From positions 1-5,613 of the forward strand of contig JBGGNE010000360.1 in NCBI GenBank assembly GCA_041287705.1: DNA of 5,613 nt. The letters are read 5' to 3'. The notes under the pieces are model-generated. The model made no database searches, had not been told where the DNA came from, and saw nothing but the letters and a program-made list of their open reading frames with translations. This document shows, piece after piece, positions 1 to 4,824 of the stretch (positions are counted from its first letter, which is position 1; each line of letters starts with the position of its first letter). The position numbers and the translations under genes are program-made. The DNA is from LW23 sp041287705 (lineage in GTDB: Bacteria; Verrucomicrobiota; Verrucomicrobiia; Methylacidiphilales; UBA1321).

Positions 1-893
1 CCGGGCCCACCGGTGTGGGTAAAACGGAACTGGCGAAGGCACTGACCGAACTGCTGTTCGGCGATGCGCGCGCGTACATTCGCTTTGACATGAGCGAGTT
101 CTCACAGCCGCACTCGGACCAGCGCCTGATTGGCTCTCCCCCCGGCTATGTGGGCTATGACGCCGGCGGCGAGCTGACAAACGCCATTCGCGAGAAGCCG
201 TTTTCGGTCGTGCTGTTCGATGAAATTGAGAAGGCGCACCCGCGTATCCTGGACAAATTCCTGCAAATGCTGGACGACGGTGTGATGACCAGCGGGCGCG
301 GCGAACGCGTCTATTTCAGCGAAGCGGTTATCGTGTTTACGAGTAACCTGGGCATCTTCAAAGCATCACCGGACGGTGAGCGTGTGCCAAATGTCCTGCC
401 CTCCGACCCGTATGATCTGGTGGAGAAGAAAGTGCGGCTGGAGATCGACGCGTTCTTTAAGACTCAACTGAATCGCCCTGAAATTCTGAACCGCATCGGT
501 GAAAACATTGTGGTTTTCGATTTCATTCGCCTCGAAGTCGGCGCGCGCATCTTTGAGAAGATGGTGATGAATGTGCTCCAGCGCCTGGAAGAGCGCCAGC
601 GCGTACGTGTCCGCATTTCGGAGGATGCTGCAGCCGTGCTGGGTGCGCTGTGTCTGGCCGATCTCTCCAACGGCGGGCGCGGCATCGGCAATCAGATCGA
701 GGCGTGGCTGGTCAATCCCCTGGCCCGCAGACTCTTCGACATCGACGTAGCGGAAGGAACGCCTCTGCTCATCCGCGAAGTCATCACTACCGGCGAAGTT
801 CCTGAGCTGGATATCGTGGTGGATCCGGAAGGGCAGGCATCGGAGTTTGACGCTTCAACAGCGCCTTCAGATACTCGAACGCCCCAGGCTTAA
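1..893 (+). CDS. Clp/HSP100-type AAA+ ATPase, C-terminal part (5' truncated by window edge)
   Basis: The reading frame is open from base 3 to the TAA at 891-893, giving 296 visible residues; the start lies left of the window. It begins at Walker A (GPTGVGKT, residues 1-8). Next come the pore-loop motif GYVGY (about 48-52), Walker B LFDEIEKAHP (Asp-Glu near 73-74), sensor 1 FTSN (about 112-115), the LNRPEILNRI segment with the likely arginine finger (about 156-165) and a sensor-2-like GGRGI (about 224-228). This is the order of the second AAA+ module of ClpA/ClpB/ClpC proteins, which thread and unfold protein substrates using ATP. It is not an orthodox ClpB: the stretch after Walker B reads LDKFLQMLDDG then TSGRGERVYFSEA instead of the usual LLQVLDDGRLTD type, and it ends in an acidic, Ser/Thr-rich tail of about 30 residues. 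No ClpP-binding loop can be recognised. The family is certain; the cellular role is unknown. Confidence 0.93.
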   Translation, partial: GPTGVGKTELAKALTELLFGDARAYIRFDMSEFSQPHSDQRLIGSPPGYVGYDAGGELTNAIREKPFSVVLFDEIEKAHPRILDKFLQMLDDGVMTSGRGERVYFSEAVIVFTSNLGIFKASPDGERVPNVLPSDPYDLVEKKVRLEIDAFFKTQLNRPEILNRIGENIVVFDFIRLEVGARIFEKMVMNVLQRLEERQRVRVRISEDAAAVLGALCLADLSNGGRGIGNQIEAWLVNPLARRLFDIDVAEGTPLLIREVITTGEVPELDIVVDPEGQASEFDASTAPSDTRTPQA

Positions 894-1010
894 CCAATTG
901 ATTTGCTGGGACTGCGCCAGGAGTGAAGTGGTAGTCAGAGCAAAGCAAGCACCAAAGGCTGCGCAGAGAGGCGCGTGTTTCATGGCGTAGTCAATCTCCG
1001 GAATAAATCC

Positions 1011-1034
1011 ATGTGTTTGAGAAATTGAACACAT
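1011..1034. repeat. 7-bp inverted repeat in the convergent gap
   Basis: The arms ATGTGTT (1011-1017) and AACACAT (1028-1034) are perfect reverse complements around a 10-base spacer. Neither strand has a T-run after it, so it is not a standard intrinsic terminator. It could be part of a composite 3'-end structure with the stronger hairpin at 1064-1100, or a chance repeat. Confidence 0.35.
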
Positions 1035-1063
1035 TGCCAGCAAATAGTTCACACGCCCTTTCA

Positions 1064-1100
1064 GCGCCTGCCTGCAGCGATTTTCGCTAAGGGCAGGCGC
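1064..1100 (-). terminator. Strong hairpin after the mannosidase stop codon, probable 3'-end structure
   Basis: The outer arms GCGCCTGCC (1064-1072) and GGCAGGCGC (1092-1100) pair perfectly over 9 bp. Inside them, AGCGA (1076-1080) and TCGCT (1084-1088) form a second 5-bp stem with a TTT loop. The hairpin starts 11 bases past the mannosidase stop, and both converging genes end near it. No T-run follows on either strand, so it is not a textbook intrinsic terminator. It may stabilise the mRNA 3' end, block read-through or work with Rho. The structure is seen; the function is inferred. Confidence 0.45.
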
Positions 1101-1111
1101 AGCCAGCAGTA

Positions 1112-3682
1112 TTAATAGCTGTGAATCAGCGAATATACCTGCAGCTTCTCCAGATCTGCGGGCGCACAGACCTTCGGAAAGCGTACCTCAATCCACTTGT
1201 CCTCATTGGGCAGAAGATCAAAGTAGTTGTCGGACCACCAGACACCGCAGCCTTCCAGCTCCAGACAGACGCGATAATGCAGCGTCTTCGACTTCAGCTT
1301 CAGCTTCACGACTGAAGAAGAAACTTCGTGGGCAGCGGGCTGCCATTCGGTTTGAATGGGATCAGTCTGCAGCTTCAGGAAGCGCGGGGCATCGAAGTAC
1401 GTGGTGTTCGAGGCAAGGATCTGCGTGCCGGTCGTATCCAGCAGATCGGCTATCAGTACGACGTTCTGACGACCTTCTTTATCCAGCACGGTGCTGAAAT
1501 CCAGCGTCTTCCAAAGGAGGCTGCGGCCCTGCTGCAGTTCGACGCTTGCCGAGTCGCTCTGGATTTCCGTTCCGTCCAGGCGGATCAGCTTCCAGCGGAG
1601 CGTGACGACGAGATCCGTAGGGCCGTCATAAAGCGCGTAGACTTCCACGGCGCCGCGCGTGTTCCTGATGTAATTGCCAATGCCGCGTTTCTCTTCGCCG
1701 AGGTGATGGAAGCTGACCAGCGCCGGGGCGAAAAAGCGGCGGGCCTCGTGATGCAGCGCCTTCCACTTGCCGCCGAACTCCAGGCCGGACCACGACGCAA
1801 CGGGCCAGCAATCATTTACCTGCCAGTAAACTGCGCCCAGGCACTGCGGAGACTGACGCCGGAAGTGCTCGACGGCGGTCTTCATGCAGTAGGCCTGGTT
1901 GAGCTGGGACTGATAGGCGACAGCGCGGTAATCCTTCGGAAACTTGTAGAGGCGCGACGCGTAGTTGAAGATTGTCTGATTGCCGCCGGAGTTCTTCTGG
2001 TGAACCTCAAAGGTGGGAGAGAAGACGTTGAGCTCGTCGGCGGGGCAGAACGTCTCTGCGATTTCCTGGGAAGGGTAGCTCTGCATGCCGAACTCGCTGC
2101 AGAAGCGATGCCGGGTGGTCTCGTAATGAGAGACGGGCGCGAGGGAATGCCACACTTTCCAGTCATGCTCATCCAGCGTTGCCTGGCGGGTTTCGGCCTC
2201 AAAGCCGGGCAGCGGATAGCAGGGCGAGGAATGAATGTAGGACGTCACCGGATCCGTCTCGCGCAGGACGGCGGGCAGCGTCTCGATAAAGATGGCAAGA
2301 TATTCTTTCGCGGCCTCCGGGTTGTCGCGATAGAACTTCTGATTGAGCGCCGTCACCTCGTTATTGCCGCACCAGAGCGCCAGCGAGGCGTGGTGGCGAA
2401 TACGCGTCACCTGTTCGGTAGCCTCGCGGCGGACGGAAGTAACATAATCGGCGTCGCCGGGCGAGTGCGTGCAGGCAAACATGAAGTCGTTCCATACCAG
2501 CAAGCCCTTTTCGTCGCAGATATCATAGAAGACATCGTGCTCATAAATACCTCCGCCCCAGAGGCGAATCAGATTCATGTTGGCATCGATCATGGCCTGC
2601 AGAAGCGGCTCATAGTCGTTGAAGGACAGACCGGCAACAAATGAGTGCGCAGGAATCCAGTTGGCGCCCTTCGCAAACACCAGGCGGCCATTGACCCGAA
2701 GACCGAACCGCGTCAGCGTCTGGCCGTCAGGACCGCCCGTTACATCGGTAAACTCATCCGCATCGCGATCCAGCACGATGGTGCGCAGACCTATGCGCTG
2801 CTTCCATGTGGAGACTGCCGGGGCGGCGTTGCCTTCGCCTAGCAAGGAGACTTCCAGATCATAAAGAGGCTGAGCACCCTGGCCGGCTGGCCACCAGAGC
2901 TGCGGCTGCGCTACGTTCAGTGTCAGCTCACCGGTGGGTGATAGCGTGCCCTCGAACGAGGAGACCGCTTCGCCTTTGAGTGAGAGAGTAGCACGGTAAC
3001 GGGCGGCCTTATTCTCACGAGTAAGCGCGGGGGAAAGAGTGAGCGAAACAGGCCCGGAGCCGGGCGTGGCGTGGTGCTGCTTTACGGCCACGGTTTCCAG
3101 GCGATTAACGCTCCAGCCCTGCAACGTAGCGGGCAGCCAGACGCCGCAGGTGACAAGGCGCGGGCCCCAGTCCCACCCAAAGTTGCACTGCATTTTCCGG
3201 ATCTTCGTGGAGCCGCCTACGGGATCATTGAATTCCGGAGCTTTAAAGCCGGGGCGCATTTCGCGGATATACTTCATCGCACTGCCGAAGGTGATCTCCA
3301 GCAGGTTGGTTTCGCCGGCCTTCAGCAGATTCTTCACCCCGATGCGGTGAGAGTGAAACATATTCTCGGAATGCAGGATATGCACACCGTTGAGTTTGAC
3401 GTCCGCCACGGTGTCCAGGCCGCCGAAGACGAGGTCAACTTCCTCCTGCTCAAACAGCTCAGCAGCGGGGGTGAATTCAGCGCGGTAGAGCCAGTCGCGC
3501 TCTTCGATCCATTGTACGTCCAGCTCGTTACGTCCGTAAAAAGGATCCGGTATGGCGTTATGCGCAAGCAGATCTTGATGAACGCAGCCGGGTATGGTGG
3601 CCTTAAGCCATGCAGCGTTGGCGGCGTCTGCTTCAGAGAAAGTCCAGTTGGCCGAGGAGAGCGATTGTGAGAAGTGATTCAT
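1112..3682 (-). CDS. Beta-mannosidase, glycoside hydrolase family 2
   Basis: This retaining exo-beta-mannosidase removes beta-linked mannose from the non-reducing end of manno-oligosaccharides or glycans. From the chosen ATG (3680-3682) it has 856 residues, usual for the family. The N-terminal sugar-binding domain carries IPGCVH (about 30-35), IPDPFYGRNE (44-53) and NFGWDWGPR (167-175). An Ig-like domain follows, then the TIM barrel with FAKGANWIP (336-344), LIRLWGGGIYE (371-381), WCGNNE with acid/base Glu442 (codon 2357-2359), CSEFG with nucleophile Glu530 (codon 2093-2095) and WQVNDCWP (620-627). A C-terminal Ig-like domain has WWSDNYFDLLP (815-825). The frame stays open to an ATG at 3803-3805, adding 41 residues, but homology begins only after the inner ATG and the extra codons have low GC at third positions. 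No start has a good Shine-Dalgarno. No signal peptide is visible, so a cytoplasmic enzyme acting on imported oligosaccharides is likely. No mannan-use partner genes are in view. Confidence 0.96.
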   Translation of the reverse strand: MNHFSQSLSSANWTFSEADAANAAWLKATIPGCVHQDLLAHNAIPDPFYGRNELDVQWIEERDWLYRAEFTPAAELFEQEEVDLVFGGLDTVADVKLNGVHILHSENMFHSHRIGVKNLLKAGETNLLEITFGSAMKYIREMRPGFKAPEFNDPVGGSTKIRKMQCNFGWDWGPRLVTCGVWLPATLQGWSVNRLETVAVKQHHATPGSGPVSLTLSPALTRENKAARYRATLSLKGEAVSSFEGTLSPTGELTLNVAQPQLWWPAGQGAQPLYDLEVSLLGEGNAAPAVSTWKQRIGLRTIVLDRDADEFTDVTGGPDGQTLTRFGLRVNGRLVFAKGANWIPAHSFVAGLSFNDYEPLLQAMIDANMNLIRLWGGGIYEHDVFYDICDEKGLLVWNDFMFACTHSPGDADYVTSVRREATEQVTRIRHHASLALWCGNNEVTALNQKFYRDNPEAAKEYLAIFIETLPAVLRETDPVTSYIHSSPCYPLPGFEAETRQATLDEHDWKVWHSLAPVSHYETTRHRFCSEFGMQSYPSQEIAETFCPADELNVFSPTFEVHQKNSGGNQTIFNYASRLYKFPKDYRAVAYQSQLNQAYCMKTAVEHFRRQSPQCLGAVYWQVNDCWPVASWSGLEFGGKWKALHHEARRFFAPALVSFHHLGEEKRGIGNYIRNTRGAVEVYALYDGPTDLVVTLRWKLIRLDGTEIQSDSASVELQQGRSLLWKTLDFSTVLDKEGRQNVVLIADLLDTTGTQILASNTTYFDAPRFLKLQTDPIQTEWQPAAHEVSSSVVKLKLKSKTLHYRVCLELEGCGVWWSDNYFDLLPNEDKWIEVRFPKVCAPADLEKLQVYSLIHSY

Positions 3683-3814
3683 CTGAGGTGAAGTACCTGT
3701 GTGGGGATCCACCATAGAACCGGGATTTTCGGTAATGTCACCCTCAAATTTATCGAATGAATCAGTGGCAGAAGTGCTCTCGGCAACAGGAAAACGTGTA
3801 GGCATGGATCCCCG

Positions 3815-3843
3815 TTTGTATCGCCTCCATAGGCCTGCATCAA
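3815..3843 (-). promoter_or_regulatory. Possible sigma70 promoter for the mannosidase gene
   Basis: On the minus strand TTGATG (3843-3838) and TACAAA (3820-3815) are separated by 17 bases, each matching 4 of 6 consensus positions. Transcription would start near 3808. That leaves about 3 bases before the outermost ATG (3805) but about 126 bases before the preferred ATG (3682), mildly supporting the downstream start. Two half-matching boxes can arise by chance. Confidence 0.3.
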
Positions 3844-3870
3844 CAATTTGGGAAATAACTGCGAGACTAT

Positions 3871-3891
3871 TTCATTTGACAGTCAAATGAA
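3871..3891. promoter_or_regulatory. 21-bp perfect palindrome, candidate operator upstream of the mannosidase gene
   Basis: The arm TTCATTTGAC (3871-3880) and its exact reverse complement GTCAAATGAA (3882-3891) flank one central base. This is the longest perfect symmetric site I found in the window, and it lies in a gap rather than in a gene. Its centre (3881) is about 73 bases upstream of the start inferred from the weak promoter, a position typical of an activator or distal operator. The regulator is unknown. As RNA it could also fold, but no T-run follows on the minus strand. Confidence 0.5.
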
Positions 3892-3924
3892 GCGCGTCCT
3901 ACACGCTTTTTCTGGCGGAGCCAG
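3890..3924 (-). terminator. Weak hairpins after the exported-protein gene, possible terminator
   Basis: Two bases past the TAA at 3927-3929 is a stem of CTGGC (3912-3916) and GCCAG (3920-3924) with a 3-base loop. Next comes AAGCG (3890-3894) and CGCTT (3904-3908) with a 9-base loop. Read on the minus strand the second hairpin is followed by CATTTGACT, only weakly T-rich. On the plus strand it is followed by TTT, but no plus-strand gene ends there. At best a weak terminator that runs into the neighbouring palindrome. Confidence 0.25.
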
Positions 3925-3926
3925 GA

Positions 3927-4685
3927 TTACTTGGCGCGACGGCGCGGTTTGGGCCTGCGATCAGGAGACGCTTCTTTGGTTTCCTCCAGGCGAAACTTGC
4001 CTTCGTCACGAACCAATTCGCAGCGGACGTTAGAGTCTCCCTCTATTTCCCAGCTCTTCATCATCGTGTTGTAGTCGCTCACCAACTTTCGCTCCCAGGT
4101 GGCGTTGTTCTTTACAATGGGGAAAGCAAGGCGCAGATAGGCCACCAGCTTGCCTTTAACACCAAAGCGATCGACGATGATGTAGGTGGTTCCATCAACG
4201 AGATCTTTGGAAAGCACGGTGCGCCAGTTCGGTCCTTCGTCCACAGCGCCAAGTCGCTCGCCGGTAAAGCGCTTGAGCTTCCATTCGCTGAAATCGGATG
4301 CGCTGACCAGAAGTTCCTGCTCTTCCGCGATGATCGCGGCGTTCGCAGTGTGCTTTGTCCCCTCAAATTCTTTGCCCGGGACACCAAGCTGATAACCATC
4401 GGCGATGCCTTGTTTAACGGGGCGCTGGACAACCCATTCCTTCGGCAGTTTGAAGGTAACCCTGCCGGTCATCAGCGACGTTGGAGCCGGCGGTGCGGGT
4501 GGTTTGGCAGGCTCTTTCTCCCTGTCCTTCTCCTTTTCTTTGTCTTTAGGCTGAGCCAGAGCGCCCGCGCTACCCAGCACAAACGTAAACAATATAAAAA
4601 GAGAAACAGTTCTAAAGCTAAAAATCGGGCAAATCCTCCCGCTGATCATGGTGGGGAGAGGAGGATTGGTGCTGGAAAAACGCAT
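3927..4685 (-). CDS. Exported protein of unknown function with charged linker
   Basis: I do not recognise this 252-residue protein. Residues about 27-44 form a hydrophobic Sec signal sequence ending in ALAQ, so cleavage after Ala44 is likely. It lacks a lipobox cysteine, so a periplasmic or secreted location is inferred. A low-complexity linker follows: alternating Lys/Glu/Asp (about 47-59), then Pro/Ala (about 60-70). The globular part (about 71-235) opens with VTFKLPKEWVV, resembling the start of small PsbP/DcrB-like alpha-beta domains; this is a weak visual resemblance, not an assignment. The tail (about 241-252) is rich in Arg, Lys and Pro. The first ATG (4685) gives a long 26-residue n-region. 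The ATG at 4649 (residue 13) gives a more typical signal peptide, but neither has a Shine-Dalgarno sequence in the usual place. It probably has its own promoter at 4717-4744; the mannosidase gene lies 121 bases beyond its stop. Confidence 0.82.
   Translation of the reverse strand: MRFSSTNPPLPTMISGRICPIFSFRTVSLFILFTFVLGSAGALAQPKDKEKEKDREKEPAKPPAPPAPTSLMTGRVTFKLPKEWVVQRPVKQGIADGYQLGVPGKEFEGTKHTANAAIIAEEQELLVSASDFSEWKLKRFTGERLGAVDEGPNWRTVLSKDLVDGTTYIIVDRFGVKGKLVAYLRLAFPIVKNNATWERKLVSDYNTMMKSWEIEGDSNVRCELVRDEGKFRLEETKEASPDRRPKPRRRAK
4512..4547. repeat. Polypyrimidine tract (purine-rich on the coding strand)
   Basis: Of 36 bases on the plus strand only two, both G, are not C or T. The tract encodes the Lys/Glu-rich linker of the exported protein, so its strand asymmetry follows from AAG/AAA/GAG/GAA codons. 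Such low-complexity linkers often vary in length between strains. Confidence 0.5.
4632..4667. repeat. 8-bp inverted repeat enclosing the second ATG of the exported-protein gene
   Basis: AATCCTCC (4632-4639) and GGAGGATT (4660-4667) are exact reverse complements 20 bases apart. In the minus-strand mRNA they would form a hairpin with the ATG at 4647-4649 in its loop. The downstream mRNA arm reads GGAGGATT (Shine-Dalgarno-like) and the upstream arm AATCCTCC (anti-Shine-Dalgarno-like). A role in translation control is speculative, because no ATG, GTG or TTG start follows the GGAGG at normal spacing. Confidence 0.4.
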
Positions 4686-4716
4686 GCAGCAGGGCGGAAA
4701 TACATCCCGATGCCGG

Positions 4717-4744
4717 ATCTTACCTAAAAATACGCGCGTATCAA
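4717..4744 (-). promoter_or_regulatory. Probable sigma70 promoter for the exported-protein gene
   Basis: On the minus strand TTGATA (4744-4739; 5 of 6 to TTGACA) and TAAGAT (4722-4717; 4 of 6 to TATAAT) are 16 bases apart. A start near 4710 would leave about 25 bases to the ATG at 4685 or about 61 to the ATG at 4649. It lies in the gap behind the acyltransferase gene, so the exported-protein gene is probably transcribed on its own. Confidence 0.45.
4730..4741. promoter_or_regulatory. 12-bp perfect palindrome over the -35 region, candidate operator
   Basis: ATACGCGCGTAT is its own reverse complement and covers half of the proposed -35 box and part of the spacer. A protein bound here would compete with RNA polymerase, so repression is the simplest reading. 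The palindrome is seen; the regulatory role is inferred. Confidence 0.4.
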
Positions 4745-4747
4745 GCT

Positions 4748-4766
4748 ACAGAAATCAACTTTCTGT
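4748..4766. repeat. 7-bp inverted repeat upstream of the promoter
   Basis: ACAGAAA (4748-4754) and TTTCTGT (4760-4766) are perfect reverse complements around TCAAC. The site begins 4 bases upstream of the -35 box, where an activator or second operator could sit. It could instead be a small hairpin in a read-through transcript from the acyltransferase gene. No T-run follows on the minus strand. Confidence 0.35.
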
Positions 4767-4802
4767 CCGTTACCCCACCAAATCTCTTCTTTTGGGACGA
4801 TA

Positions 4803-4819
4803 ACCGGCTAATTCCCGGT
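4803..4819 (-). terminator. Short hairpin after the acyltransferase stop codon
   Basis: ACCGG (4803-4807) and CCGGT (4815-4819) form a 5-bp stem with a 7-base loop, starting 5 bases past the TGA at 4825-4827. No T-run follows on the minus strand, so this is at most a weak or Rho-assisted terminator. Confidence 0.25.
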
Positions 4820-4824
4820 GACAA

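Larger units (their letters stand above)
894..1111. other. Convergent intergenic region, no convincing gene
   Basis: This 218-base gap lies between the ends of the plus-strand ATPase and the minus-strand mannosidase. It holds two inverted repeats, listed separately, and a 4-bp GCGC hairpin at 961-974 followed by GTGTTT that is too weak to call a terminator. A minus-strand frame from a GTG at 1052 to 867 gives 61 residues with a signal-peptide-like stretch, but it overlaps the ATPase end and I do not call it a gene. Confidence 0.6.

Noticed and set aside
464..691. 75-codon minus-strand frame inside the ATPase
   Set aside because: Arg/Ser-rich translation typical of an antisense frame in GC-rich coding DNA; the ATPase motifs run through the interval.
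1292..1309. Three tandem copies of a CTTCAG-like hexamer
   Set aside because: It encodes the Lys-Leu-Lys-Leu-Lys strand of the mannosidase C-terminal domain, which explains it without a repeat function.
1328..2644. 438-codon open frame on the plus strand opposite the mannosidase
   Set aside because: Its codons lie exactly opposite mannosidase codons, so it stays open simply because the mannosidase uses no TTA, CTA or TCA there. The sense strand has all GH2 catalytic motifs, and the antisense translation shows no recognisable domain.
3071..3670. 199-codon plus-strand frame opposite the mannosidase N-terminal domain
   Set aside because: Same codon-aligned antisense effect; the sense strand carries clear family motifs in this interval.
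3876..3904. Consensus TTGACA on the plus strand as a promoter
   Set aside because: The -35 hexamer is part of the palindrome, the sequence 17 bases on (CTACAC) is a poor -10, and no plus-strand gene follows.
4350..4727. 125-codon plus-strand frame opposite the exported-protein gene
   Set aside because: It is antisense to a frame with a good signal peptide and linker, and its translation across the polypyrimidine tract is a Phe/Leu/Val-rich artefact of that tract.
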